DNA of 64,000 nt, taken from positions 310,001 through 374,000 of the forward strand of contig NZ_JAOTPO010000002.1 of assembly GCF_029028005.1 (NCBI RefSeq), in the 5' to 3' direction. Of the stretch, positions 42,183-51,388 are shown in pieces. The notes under the pieces are model-generated. The model did no database searches and had not been told where the DNA came from. It saw only the letters and a program-made list of their open reading frames with translations. The stretch is from Alkalihalobacterium chitinilyticum. Lineage in GTDB: Bacteria > Bacillota > Bacilli > Bacillales > Bacillaceae_F. The translations under genes were made by a program, and so were the position numbers. Every line of letters begins with the position of its first letter. Position 1 is the stretch's first letter.

Positions 42183-44753
42183 TTTTATTTTTTCATGAAG
42201 CCATTTGAATGCTTGTTCCTTAGTTTGAACTTGATCATTTAAAACGGCGATTTCCAGGTCTAATAGTACAGATGAGAATAAGGGACCTGGTTTAAGGCCT
42301 GAGTTTTTCAAATCTTCGCCTGTTAAATAAGTTGGAAGATTTTCACGGGCTTGTAAATAGTTTAAAACACGTTCATCGTCTCGAAGTTCATTTGTAATAA
42401 AAAATACGATAGACTCCGCCGAATAAGGTTTGAGCAGTTGGTGCAGTTCACCCATATCAGAAGAGTGTTTCCAAGGATCCTGGGCCTTTAAATCTGAAAT
42501 TTCTTTCAGCAATTTATTATCCTTTTTTGTTAGAGCAAAACGTTGAGCGCCTTTTAGGTCGTTTTCATAGTAAAACGGGATTAAGAAGTACATAAACCAA
42601 CTTGGTTTCTGGTCAAGTGTTTTATAGGAATGCTTGTTCTTGTAAAATTCCTCTAGCCGTTGACCGTGCGTAAAGCACTGGGTTAGATGAGATCCTTGGA
42701 TGCCGAATTGCTGCCAAAACTGAAGCTCGAATAGTCGCTTTAGAGCCTGTGAAGGATAATCTTCAGTAAAAAGCTTTTCCAATTCATGGTTAATTCTAGT
42801 TGCTGATAGAGCCTTCATTTTATCTATTGATATGAGTGCTAACTCTTTCGTATGGTCGTCCATTGAAAATTGAAAACGGGTTTCAAAACGAGCAGCTCGT
42901 AAAATTCGAGTCGGGTCTTCAATAAAACTTAAATTATATAAGACTTTAATCGTTTTCTCTTCAAGGTGTGTTTTGCCTTGAAACGGATCAACGAGATGAC
43001 CAAACTTTTTTTGATCTAAACAGATAGCCATCGCATTAATCGTAAAATCCCGACGGTATAAATCTTCCTTTAATGTTGAGTGCTCAACGTCAGGTAAGGC
43101 AGCTGGATGGTCATAATACTCGAGTCTTGAAGAAGTTATATCGATTTTAAGTCCTGTTGGGTGAGTCCAGGTTGCAGTTCCAAAGTCTTCATGTGTTTTG
43201 ACTTCACCACCGTAGTCCTTAACTAATTGATGAGAGAAGCCGATGCCGTCTCCTTCTACAACAATATCGATATCGTCGTTTGGACGGCCTAAAATGATAT
43301 CTCGAACGATACCGCCAATTAAAAAAACCGAAGTATTCGAATTTGTAGCTGTAGTCCCAATTTCTTTTAATAATTGAAACACTGCTTCTGGTAATTGATT
43401 TTTCATTTTTGCCCGCAAGTTGTTGTGCAATTCATTGATCGCAGATTGCTGTAAGTCTTCTTTTAACGCTTGATTATGTAAAATTTCAATGACGTTTGTA
43501 CGCGATAATATTCCAACTAGTTTTCCTTGATCGACAACAGGTAATCGACCGACATCATGCTTTATCATGATCGTCTGAATCTCTTCTAAAGAAGTATCAG
43601 GGTGAATAGAAATCACTTTAGAACTCATATATGCTTTGACAGGTGCGTGTCCTAAACCATGATGTGTTGCTTTATCTAAATCACGACGAGAGATAATGCC
43701 AACTAGTTCGTCGTCTTTTACAATCGGAAAACCCGTATGTCCATACCGGTACATCAAGTTCGCAGCTTCTTCGATCGTCATTTCTGGAGGAATTGATTTA
43801 ACAGGACTTGCCATGATAACACGAGCTGTAATAGCGGGCTTGAGTATTTGTTCCAATTTGCTGATGACTTGTGGAACGACAGCATCTAAATCTACTTTCT
43901 TTAGTGTTGCTGATGCTGCTTTTTCGTGTCCGCCGCCACCCCATTCGGTAACGAGAGGAAGAAAGTTAATTCGGTCAGAGCTGGCTCTTCCAACGATATA
44001 AACTCGCTTTTGCATTTCAACAATCGTTAGAACAGCGTCAGCACCAGTAGTTTCTAATAACTTTCTCGTTAGTGTTGATAAGCCGCCTTGAAACTTTTTC
44101 TGTTGATAGGAACTGACTATAATGTTTAAGCCGTCCATTTCATATTCCGTAGACTGCAAAAGGAGTTGGTTAAATATTTCTTGTTGTTGTTGAAATAACA
44201 TTTGATCCGAAAAGCGTTGAATGATTTCTAAATTCATTCCTTGATCCATTAGGAAGCTTGCTGCTGCCAGGTCTCTTGAAGTCGTGTTCGAATAAGTAAA
44301 TGACCCTGTGTCTGTATAAATACCTAAACCAAAAACAGTCGCTTCAAAAGAAGAAACAGGTAACGATCGTTTTCTTATTTCTTCAATTAATAAAGTTACT
44401 GTTGCGCCAACCAGTTCAATTGAACCATTCAGGCTTTTAACATCATCATCTTGAGGCGGATGATGATCATAGACTGTAATTTGGACATTTTCTGTATTGA
44501 GCTCATTTGCATAATTTCCTGTTCTCTCTAGTGAAGCAACGTCTACTAAAATCAGCTCTGTAACGTCGGACCAGTCGATGAGATGATCTTGAATTAAGTC
44601 GATACTATCACGGTATATCGCTAAAAATTGATTGACGGCAGCATTTTGTTTATCAGAAACGACTAGTTTTGCATTTGGATAAAGCTTCTTAGCGGCTAGC
44701 ATCGATGCTAAAGCATCAAAATCTGTATTTACGTGTGAAATAATGATTTGCAA
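42180..44753 (-). CDS. DHH-CBS-CBS-polyA-polymerase fusion (A-adding tRNA nucleotidyltransferase type)
   Basis: 857 residues, starting at TTG with GGGGAGGA 7 bases upstream. The DHH/DHHA1 phosphoesterase domain covers about 1-310 (V-N-T-D-F-D-A near 8, Y-D-H-H-P-P near 115, G-G-G-G-H-E-K-A-A near 280). Two CBS domains follow (about 313-370 and 373-430). The class II nucleotidyltransferase domain has the metal site D-D-I-D-I-V-V-E-G near 495, D-L-Y-R-R-D-F-T-I-N-A near 575 and E-D-P-T-R-I-L-R-A-A-R-F near 620. Related fusions in B. halodurans, cyanobacteria and Aquifex add the last A of tRNA CCA ends while another enzyme adds CC. A role in tRNA end repair is therefore likely; the DHH part could be a nuclease. 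Confidence 0.88.
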   Translation of the reverse strand: MQIIISHVNTDFDALASMLAAKKLYPNAKLVVSDKQNAAVNQFLAIYRDSIDLIQDHLIDWSDVTELILVDVASLERTGNYANELNTENVQITVYDHHPPQDDDVKSLNGSIELVGATVTLLIEEIRKRSLPVSSFEATVFGLGIYTDTGSFTYSNTTSRDLAAASFLMDQGMNLEIIQRFSDQMLFQQQQEIFNQLLLQSTEYEMDGLNIIVSSYQQKKFQGGLSTLTRKLLETTGADAVLTIVEMQKRVYIVGRASSDRINFLPLVTEWGGGGHEKAASATLKKVDLDAVVPQVISKLEQILKPAITARVIMASPVKSIPPEMTIEEAANLMYRYGHTGFPIVKDDELVGIISRRDLDKATHHGLGHAPVKAYMSSKVISIHPDTSLEEIQTIMIKHDVGRLPVVDQGKLVGILSRTNVIEILHNQALKEDLQQSAINELHNNLRAKMKNQLPEAVFQLLKEIGTTATNSNTSVFLIGGIVRDIILGRPNDDIDIVVEGDGIGFSHQLVKDYGGEVKTHEDFGTATWTHPTGLKIDITSSRLEYYDHPAALPDVEHSTLKEDLYRRDFTINAMAICLDQKKFGHLVDPFQGKTHLEEKTIKVLYNLSFIEDPTRILRAARFETRFQFSMDDHTKELALISIDKMKALSATRINHELEKLFTEDYPSQALKRLFELQFWQQFGIQGSHLTQCFTHGQRLEEFYKNKHSYKTLDQKPSWFMYFLIPFYYENDLKGAQRFALTKKDNKLLKEISDLKAQDPWKHSSDMGELHQLLKPYSAESIVFFITNELRDDERVLNYLQARENLPTYLTGEDLKNSGLKPGPLFSSVLLDLEIAVLNDQVQTKEQAFKWLHEKIK

Positions 44754-44801
44754 TGGTTTATCCTCCCCGGAATTGGAAATCTATGCTACCAAATGGGCAT
44801 A

Positions 44802-45452
44802 TTAAGTCTCTTCTTCAATGATGAGACCTTTATATTCGAATGGTTTCGCTTCGTAAGGGTTGTTCTGTTCATTATTTATGCGAATTTTGGTCAATGATTT
44901 ATAACTTTCGATGATCAACTGTCTGAATTGAATAAGTAATTCTTCAAAGTTAGACTCATCGTTTCGAATAAAGTTTACAAACCTTTTAGGCTCAAAATAT
45001 AGATAACCTAATTCATCTTCTTTAATTCCTAACTGCTTCATTTCCAAGTGAAATGTTTGTAACGTTTGTCGGACATTTATGACATGCTGGCCGCTGACCG
45101 CTTGATCGAAAGAATAGAGGGCTTTGAGTGCCTGGTTATACTTTGAAATTAAATTATCTGTATGTTTAACAATCTTTTGTTGATGACTATCCAGGTCGTT
45201 TATTGCAGCAAGTAACTCTTGTTCACGATGATAAAAAGTTTTAAACTCCTTCTTTAGCTCATTGAGCTTTTCATAGTAACGGTCATACGAATCTAGATAA
45301 TTCTCTGAAGGTTGTTCACTGTTATTTTTCCCTTTTTCGACAGGTGCTAACGGTTCTATCTTACTAACATGTTGTGCACTCATTCGATTCACGTAGTTTG
45401 CACGAATTCGATTAGCACGTAAAGAAGAAATTCTTGTAATTCGGTTCATCAT
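44802..45452 (-). CDS. Coiled-coil protein of 216 residues, unknown
   Basis: A soluble, helical protein. An Arg/Asn-rich N-terminus (R-I-T-R-I-S-S-L-R-A-N-R-I-R-A-N) is followed by a Ser/Asn/Glu linker and a long coiled-coil region (about 55-175) with heptad-like Leu spacing. The N-terminal R-I-x-S-L-R-A-N pattern is reminiscent of flagellar capping proteins, but the length and the rest do not fit. GGGGGAG precedes ATG. It lies between the nucleotidyltransferase and the ABC genes. Function unknown. Confidence 0.7.
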   Translation of the reverse strand: MMNRITRISSLRANRIRANYVNRMSAQHVSKIEPLAPVEKGKNNSEQPSENYLDSYDRYYEKLNELKKEFKTFYHREQELLAAINDLDSHQQKIVKHTDNLISKYNQALKALYSFDQAVSGQHVINVRQTLQTFHLEMKQLGIKEDELGYLYFEPKRFVNFIRNDESNFEELLIQFRQLIIESYKSLTKIRINNEQNNPYEAKPFEYKGLIIEEET

Positions 45453-45507
45453 TTTCTCCCCCTCTATTCATTTTATCGAAATATTGGGGCAATCGTTGAA
45501 GCAAAAA

Positions 45508-45554
45508 AGAAAAAAATGAGAAAACTTAAGGAGCTGCGAGGGACAGCTCCTTAA
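45508..45554 (-). terminator. Terminator of the ABC transporter operon
   Basis: TTAAGGAGCTG and CAGCTCCTTAA (45526-45554) form a perfect 11-bp stem overlapping the permease stop codon, with a T-rich minus-strand tail. Confidence 0.85.
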
Positions 45555-46381
45555 ATTTGTTGTTCAGATAAACGAAATCGATCATTCCATTTAGTCGCTA
45601 ATTGCAAAAAGACGATGTTTAAGATTAGTATGATAAAACCGATGAATAACAAAACAAAATTACTCAAAAAAAGTAACCCTGTTAATTGGCTGACGACTAG
45701 TGCAACAATCGGAAGAACAATGATACTGCCAAGCTGATACGCTTCTTGATACCCTTTTACTTTAGCTGAGATAATAATATTAAACAAAATGACTAGTAAA
45801 CTTAGTAATGGTGTAATCCAAATAATTAGAATAACCCATTCCCACGTAGGAAAAATCATCTGATCAAACAAAGGATAGGCAATGATATTTGTAACGATAC
45901 CATATAAGATGGCTGTAAAAAAAGTAATAGCCACAGCAGGAATAAACGCTGATAGTATTTTTCCAATAAATATAGTTTTCATTGAGATTGGGGCAAAAAG
46001 TAAACTTTCTAATGTTTTGCGTTCTTTTTCACCGACAAAACTATTAGCTGAAATCACACTTGAAGCCATTGCTGGAATGAGCATAAAAAATGGTGTAAAT
46101 CCATAGAGCATGAAAAAATAAATGAGTTGGTGGTTGAGAGTAGGGAGGACTTCAAGTGATTCTCTTAACCCTCCTTCAGGAAGGTCCTGAATAACGTTTA
46201 CAATCATATCTGTGTTTCCAACCATGGATAAATCAAAAAATCTAGCCGTGATCAGTAAGGCGCTAGGAAGGACAACGCCCAAAATGAGCGGAACAATAAG
46301 CATCGGTAACCAGATTTGAATGTTTGACGTAATAGCTCTCATATCTTTAATGGCAATGGACCACATCGCTTGTTTATTCAT
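45551..46381 (-). CDS. ABC-2 type permease (YxlG-like)
   Basis: 276 residues with six hydrophobic segments and a conserved E-R-K-x-x-x-L-E-S-L-L motif near residue 116 (coupling helix; G-E-K-E-R-K-T-L-E-S-L-L here). This is typical of ABC-2 exporter permeases. It overlaps the ATPase gene by 8 bases. B. subtilis sigY operon genes yxlF and yxlG encode such a pair; here it is separated from sigY by 3.4 kb. The exported substrate is unknown. Confidence 0.88.
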   Translation of the reverse strand: MNKQAMWSIAIKDMRAITSNIQIWLPMLIVPLILGVVLPSALLITARFFDLSMVGNTDMIVNVIQDLPEGGLRESLEVLPTLNHQLIYFFMLYGFTPFFMLIPAMASSVISANSFVGEKERKTLESLLFAPISMKTIFIGKILSAFIPAVAITFFTAILYGIVTNIIAYPLFDQMIFPTWEWVILIIWITPLLSLLVILFNIIISAKVKGYQEAYQLGSIIVLPIVALVVSQLTGLLFLSNFVLLFIGFIILILNIVFLQLATKWNDRFRLSEQQI

Positions 46382-47273
46382 GGCGATTACTCCTTCTAAT
46401 TGTAAAGTACAATGATTCTAGATTATTGTTTAATATTTCAGCAGAATACAGCTTTCCTCGATCAGTAATTTGTTTTAAGACTTGAGAGACGGTTTCAAGG
46501 TCAGGAAGGGAAACTTGAATTCCGTCGATTTCTTTAGTAAATGGAATTTGTAAGTCCGTTAGCAAAGAAAGCGGAAAATCACCGGTAAGCTTTAACTGAA
46601 TTTCGTGTAGGTACTTTTTCTCCAACTGTTGTTTTGTGCCTTCTTCAATTTTTTTACCTTCTTCAATAAAAATATAACGGTCACAAACGGTTTCCAACTG
46701 TTCAAGGACGTGAGAGCAAATGACAATGGTCGTATTTTCCTCTTGATTTAATCGTTTTAGATAGGAAAGAACGAGACGAATACCATCTGGATCGAGTCCA
46801 TTTGTTGGCTCATCAAGAAATAAGATCTTCGGCCGATGAAGTAGAACTTTTGCTAGACCAAGCCGCTTTTTCATCCCTGTACTATACGTTCCAACTTTAC
46901 GATCAATAAAAGGCTCCAAATGAAAAAGATGAATTAATTCTTCTATCCTTTTCTGATCTACATTTGGATAGAGAGAAGCAAAAAATATTAAGTTAGCACG
47001 TCCTGTCATCTCTTCATACAAACCGGCATTTTCTGTCATTGTCCCACAAAAGGATCGGACGTCATCACCATTTTCATTTGGAGAGAAGCCGTTAATTTGT
47101 ATCACGCCGCCATTCGTACTAATAATACCGTTCATTAAGCGGATTAATGTTGTTTTACCGGAACCATTGGGGCCAATCAGGCCAACAATTTGCCCCTTCG
47201 CAATAGAAAAGCTTATGTTCTCTATTACCTTGTGAGTTCCAAATGTTTTATTTAACTGTTCAACTAAAATCAT
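46374..47273 (-). CDS. ABC transporter ATP-binding protein (YxlF-like)
   Basis: 299 residues. Walker A is G-P-N-G-S-G-K-T-T near residue 35. The signature Y-S-T-G-M-K-K-R-L-G-L-A near 133 is followed by Walker B I-L-F-L-D-E-P-T near 153 and a switch His near 185 (I-C-S-H-V-L). The length and C-terminal extension match drug/lantibiotic exporter ATPases. AGGTGG precedes ATG. An ECF-type promoter identical in form to that of sigY lies about 35-60 bases upstream. Confidence 0.93.
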   Translation of the reverse strand: MILVEQLNKTFGTHKVIENISFSIAKGQIVGLIGPNGSGKTTLIRLMNGIISTNGGVIQINGFSPNENGDDVRSFCGTMTENAGLYEEMTGRANLIFFASLYPNVDQKRIEELIHLFHLEPFIDRKVGTYSTGMKKRLGLAKVLLHRPKILFLDEPTNGLDPDGIRLVLSYLKRLNQEENTTIVICSHVLEQLETVCDRYIFIEEGKKIEEGTKQQLEKKYLHEIQLKLTGDFPLSLLTDLQIPFTKEIDGIQVSLPDLETVSQVLKQITDRGKLYSAEILNNNLESLYFTIRRSNRHE

Positions 47274-47306
47274 AAATTATTCACCACCTATATCTTATGT
47301 ACAACT

Positions 47307-47334
47307 AATACGATCACAGGGGTCAAAACGTTCA
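47307..47334 (-). promoter_or_regulatory. ECF (SigY-type) promoter of yxlFG
   Basis: TGAACG (47334-47329), a 16-base spacer, CGTATT (47312-47307) on the minus strand, 34 bases before the ATG. Both elements and the spacing match the promoter before the sigma gene. Confidence 0.68.
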
Positions 47335-47426
47335 CTGCAAACGAAAATTTTTTACGATGACTTGTAACTTTGCTATAAGTGAATACGTCAAATATATTAA
47401 AGGAATTGAATGAAGGAGTGTTTTCC

Positions 47427-47765
47427 ATGAAAAAGCTATGGTCATTATTTCTTGTTATCGCCTTGCTATTCGTCGGCTGCGGGCAAAGTGAAGAGACCAA
47501 CATGTCCGTAATGACAGGATTAATTGTAGAAAAAGAGGGAAATCGGATATTGGTGATTGAAAATGTGACGAAAGATCAACTTGATTCACTTGATTTAGAT
47601 GAAGTACTTAACCAAGGATATGAAGCGATTTGGTTTGAGGTTGAGGACCAAGAGTTATTTGAAAATTTATACGTAGGAGATAAAGTAGCAGTAGAATATG
47701 ACATTGTTCTAGAATCATACCCTGGACAATCTAAAGCGGTTAGTATTACAAAATTGGATAAATAA
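47427..47765 (+). CDS. Lipoprotein, DUF3221-like
   Basis: A 112-residue protein. Signal peptide with lipobox L-F-V-G-C (Cys about residue 18), then a small beta-rich domain (M-T-G-L-I-V-E-K-E-G-N-R-I-L-V-I and K-V-A-V-E-Y-D), the layout of DUF3221/OB-like secreted Bacillus proteins such as YobA. ATG 47427 follows GAAGGAG; the longer frame lacks a binding site. Divergent from the ABC transporter. Function unknown. Confidence 0.75.
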   Translation: MKKLWSLFLVIALLFVGCGQSEETNMSVMTGLIVEKEGNRILVIENVTKDQLDSLDLDEVLNQGYEAIWFEVEDQELFENLYVGDKVAVEYDIVLESYPGQSKAVSITKLDK

Positions 47766-47939
47766 TAAAGAAGAATAAAAATGGAAGCGTTAATCTATTG
47801 ATATATTACTAATTAGATAAGCACTAAAGAGATTAGTTTGCAGAAATTCATAAAAAATACATTCTTCCAGTATAAAGTAAACATAAGGGATTGGATTAGA
47901 TCTTTATTTCATCATGGAACATAGTTGGAGGAAATTAAA

Positions 47940-49538
47940 ATGACATTCGTCGCTGCATTGCTTCAAGAACCACTGCTATTATTGTTTGTTATATTATTCT
48001 TAGGATCATGGTTTGGGCAATTAAGTATAAAAGGTTTGCGTTTAGGAACAGCAGGAGTGCTTCTTGTAGCGATGGTATTTGGTCACTTTGGATATGAGGT
48101 GTCACAGGTTGTCCAAAATTTTGGACTTAGTTTATTTATTGTTGCTGTAGGTCTACAAGCAGGACCTCGTTTTTTTAGAATGATGCGTACAAATGGCTTG
48201 ATATTCGGGATAATCGCTTTACTGGTTGTCTTCGTTTCTGTAATAACAACAATTATCGTATCAAAAGTATTTAATCTGTCACCAGCACTAAGTGTAGGTT
48301 TAATGACAGGCGCTTTAACAAGTACCCCGGGACTGGCAGCTGCCCTTCAAGCAACCAATGACCCACTTGCTTCAGTTGGGTACGGGATTGCCTATCCTTT
48401 TGGTGTTTTAGCAGTTGTGTTATTTGTTCAGTTATTACCAAGATTAAAAAAAATTGATCTTGTTCAAGATTTAAATGAGGCTAATAATCCAGTTCGTAAT
48501 AATAAATCTCCTGAAGTAATGACCATAGAAGTCACTAATACGCAAATTAATAAAAAAACATTAAGTGAATTGAAGTTTCCAAAAGTTAGTTCTGTTGTGA
48601 TTAGTCGTGTAATTCGTAACCAACGAACAATTATTGCGCTTAACGATACCGTTTTATTAACAGGAGATAAACTCGTTACGGTAGGGGAAAAAACAGACCT
48701 TGAAAAGTTCTGTCAACATGTAGGTAAAAAAGTAGAGATAGATCTTAGCAATGCAGATAATATTAAACTTCGTAAAGTCATGGTTGCATCGGATGATCTG
48801 GTTGGGAAAAGTATAAGAGAATTACGCTTACGCAGAGATTATGGTATCACTGTTACTCGTATTGAGCGGAACGGGATTGAGCTTAACCAAAGTCCAAGAA
48901 TGCGTTTAGAACGTGGAGACGTCTTAACAATCGTAAGTAGTGAGGATCGATTAGATAATGTTGAAAAGCTATTCACTAGAAGAAGATTAACAGTTACAAA
49001 CGTACATATTTTTTCTCTAAGTATTATTTTAATCCTCGGTATTTTAGTCGGAATGATACCATTTTATCTACCTGGTCTAGGTACGATTACACTAGGTGTT
49101 GCGGGTGGTCCGTTATTTGTTGCGTTGATCATTGGACACTTCGGTAAGTTAGGACCGATACAAGCACGGTATTATGAACCTGCTAATGCCGTCATACGGG
49201 ATCTTGGGCTCGTCCTGTTTTTAGCGGGGGCTGGAACAACTGCGGGACAAGGCCTAGTAGAAGTCATTCAAACCGAAGGGCTAAGACTTGTATTAGGGGG
49301 AACTGTGATTACATTAACTCCGATCATTTTAGGCTATTTTATTGCGAGAAGCTTATTTAAGTTAAGTGTTATCCATTCGTTAGGTGCTCTTTGCGGAGGA
49401 ATGACAAGCACTCCAGGGTTAGGTGCTGTCAATCAACTCATTGACTCTAATGACCCTGCGATAGCTTATGCAGCAGCGTATCCTTTTGCACTTATATTTG
49501 TTGCAATTGCATCTCAGTTAATTATCTTTTTCTTATAA
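47940..49538 (+). CDS. AspT/YidE/YbjL family transporter with two TrkA-C domains
   Basis: 532 residues. Two homologous membrane halves (about 1-180 and 365-532), each with a G-A/C-x-T-S-T-P-G-L-A/G-A motif (residues near 122 and 497), flank two cytosolic TrkA-C/RCK-C domains (about 200-270 and 285-360). The family includes the aspartate:alanine exchanger AspT and YidE. Here the substrate is unknown; the RCK-C domains may bind a nucleotide or ion. GGAGG lies 7 bases before ATG 47940. Single-gene unit. Confidence 0.9.
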   Translation: MTFVAALLQEPLLLLFVILFLGSWFGQLSIKGLRLGTAGVLLVAMVFGHFGYEVSQVVQNFGLSLFIVAVGLQAGPRFFRMMRTNGLIFGIIALLVVFVSVITTIIVSKVFNLSPALSVGLMTGALTSTPGLAAALQATNDPLASVGYGIAYPFGVLAVVLFVQLLPRLKKIDLVQDLNEANNPVRNNKSPEVMTIEVTNTQINKKTLSELKFPKVSSVVISRVIRNQRTIIALNDTVLLTGDKLVTVGEKTDLEKFCQHVGKKVEIDLSNADNIKLRKVMVASDDLVGKSIRELRLRRDYGITVTRIERNGIELNQSPRMRLERGDVLTIVSSEDRLDNVEKLFTRRRLTVTNVHIFSLSIILILGILVGMIPFYLPGLGTITLGVAGGPLFVALIIGHFGKLGPIQARYYEPANAVIRDLGLVLFLAGAGTTAGQGLVEVIQTEGLRLVLGGTVITLTPIILGYFIARSLFKLSVIHSLGALCGGMTSTPGLGAVNQLIDSNDPAIAYAAAYPFALIFVAIASQLIIFFL

Positions 49539-49545
49539 TAGGTAC

Positions 49546-49585
49546 AGGCGCATTGGAGGAAAAATAAATCCAATGCGCCTTTATA
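49546..49585 (+). terminator. Intrinsic terminator
   Basis: AGGCGCATTGGA (49546-49557) pairs perfectly with TCCAATGCGCCT (49569-49580), followed by TTATAAT. Confidence 0.82.
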
Positions 49586-49590
49586 ATCGC

Positions 49591-50184
49591 TTATCTTGCA
49601 AATACGTGATTACCAATTGTTATTGTATGCTGACGAGTAGCAATCCAATGGTTTGTTGCGATACGTGGATTATAGAAGAATAGAGACCCTGAGCCTTGTC
49701 CTCTGAATGCTAAAGCTTCATTAACAGCACGAATAGATTGAGCGTCAGCTGCTCGATTAATTCGTCCGTTTTGTACCGGTGAGAACGCGTAATGTCCATT
49801 AGAAACTTCGTTAATAACGCCACGAACAGTGTTAGGGAAATCTTTATGATCTACACGATTTAATACAACAGTTGCAACTGCGACTTTCCCCGCATACGGT
49901 TCACCTTCAGCTTCAGCACGAACTAAGCGTGCCATTAAATCTCTATCACTAGCAGAAACACTGGCAGGGATCGTTAATCTTTCTCCAGCAAAAATCGTAT
50001 TTGAAGTCTTATTGTTTGCTCTTTTAATAGAAGTGATAGGAACACCATAATGGTTTCCAATCGTCCATAAACTTTCTCCAGATCGTACGGTGTGAGTTGA
50101 ATTTGCATCTGCAGTTGATGTAAACCCAAATACTAATAAAGTAACAGTAACGATAAAACTAGATAACCAAATTCTTTTTTTCAT
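49591..50184 (-). CDS. SleB/CwlJ-type cell wall hydrolase with LysM (YkvT-like)
   Basis: 197 residues: Sec signal peptide (1-27, cleavage after A-D-A), one LysM domain (about 31-74, H-T-V-R-S-G-E-S-L-W-T-I-G), then a Hydrolase_2 domain (about 83-197) with L-V-R-A-E-A-E-G-E-P-Y-A-G-K-V-A-V-A; the first Glu there is the likely catalytic acid of lytic transglycosylases. Such proteins degrade spore cortex or vegetative peptidoglycan. It resembles B. subtilis YkvT. GAGGAGG lies 9 bases before ATG. Confidence 0.92.
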   Translation of the reverse strand: MKKRIWLSSFIVTVTLLVFGFTSTADANSTHTVRSGESLWTIGNHYGVPITSIKRANNKTSNTIFAGERLTIPASVSASDRDLMARLVRAEAEGEPYAGKVAVATVVLNRVDHKDFPNTVRGVINEVSNGHYAFSPVQNGRINRAADAQSIRAVNEALAFRGQGSGSLFFYNPRIATNHWIATRQHTITIGNHVFAR

Positions 50185-50551
50185 GTTGTAATTCCTCCTC
50201 TTGTTCTAGCAAGCTCTCAACATAGGCTAACAAGAATTAGAGTCAATTACCTTAGGAGATCTTTTCCAATTGGTGGAGACCTCTTAAAAAACCTTTATAG
50301 GACAAGTGTTTGAGAGTAATATTACGAATCTATTACCAATTGTGTAATTGTCTCTAAAGTTTCAGAAAACTGAGAGAAACAAAAACATTGAAAGTACAGG
50401 GAATTCTTTTATTTATATAGAATGATAGCACTGTGGGAAATTATGAAATCCGTAAAAATGGGAAAAGGTGACATCGACTTTACCTTTTTATATGCTACAT
50501 TGAAGTAGTCGAAGGCTCTTCGTCTAAAACAAAGTAAATGGAGGAATTACA
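50185..50551. other. 367-base divergent intergenic region
   Basis: No gene found. It must hold the divergent promoters of the hydrolase and the CAP protein gene. A hairpin AAAAGGT/ACCTTTT (50463-50488) precedes the CAP gene, and TTTATATAGAATGATAG near 50411 contains a possible -10. Nothing else is interpretable. Confidence 0.5.
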
Positions 50552-51364
50552 GTGAAAAAAATACTAACAACATCATTTGCAGCCCTTCTAATGACAAGCT
50601 TGTTTGCAACAGGTGCATATGCTTCTACTGAGAAGCAAACAAAAGGAACAACTAACTATCAGGTTCAAGTTTACTCTAATACTATGAATCAAGAGCTATT
50701 TGATAATCTATTAAAAGACCTTAAATCGAATCGAGACCTTCAATCGATAATAGAAAGAATTCAAGCGACATATCCAAATGTAAAAGTGGAACCTGTTAAA
50801 AGAGAACCGCTTCAACAAAATCAAAACGATACAGACCCGTCAAAAGAGACGATAAAAGTTGAGCAACCGGAAAGGGAACAACCAAAAGAGGCCAAACCTG
50901 ATCAATCTAAAGTGAATACACCGACAACACAACAAACTAATCAATCGCAGCCGACTCAATCAAGTGAACAAGTCCAATCAGGAATTACAGCTGAGGAACA
51001 ACAAATGGTCAACTTAGTTAATGAAGAACGTGCTAAAGTCGGGCTGCCTGCTTTAAAGGTAAATACAGATCTGACGAAGGTTGCACGCGTAAAGGCACAA
51101 GATATGATTGATCACAATTACTTTGCTCATCAGTCACCGACATACGGCTCTCCTTTTGATATGTTACAACACTATGGCGTTTCATATAGAACAGCAGGAG
51201 AAAATTTAGCTGGAAATCAAACGGTAGAGGCCGCACACCGAGCATTAATGAACTCAAGCGGACACCGAGCTAACATCCTAAACCATCAATATACTGAAGT
51301 AGGAATTGGGATTATTAATGGCGGACCGTATGGGAAAATGTTCGTTCAATTATTTAAGGGATGA
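50552..51364 (+). CDS. Secreted CAP-domain protein (YkwD/SafA-associated type)
   Basis: 270 residues: signal peptide (about 1-24, A-Y-A-S), a low-complexity Gln/Thr/Pro/Glu linker (about 85-145), then a CAP/SCP domain (about 150-270). That domain has N-L-V-N-E-E-R-A-K-V-G, H-N-Y-F-A-H-Q-S-P near 190, G-E-N-L-A-G near 222 and S-G-H-R-A-N-I-L near 240. The paired His residues suggest metal binding. The family (YkwD) is linked to sporulation in Bacilli; biochemical function unknown. TGGAGGA precedes a GTG start. Confidence 0.92.
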   Translation: MKKILTTSFAALLMTSLFATGAYASTEKQTKGTTNYQVQVYSNTMNQELFDNLLKDLKSNRDLQSIIERIQATYPNVKVEPVKREPLQQNQNDTDPSKETIKVEQPEREQPKEAKPDQSKVNTPTTQQTNQSQPTQSSEQVQSGITAEEQQMVNLVNEERAKVGLPALKVNTDLTKVARVKAQDMIDHNYFAHQSPTYGSPFDMLQHYGVSYRTAGENLAGNQTVEAAHRALMNSSGHRANILNHQYTEVGIGIINGGPYGKMFVQLFKG

Positions 51365-51388
51365 CAATATAGTAAGTAAAAATAGTTT

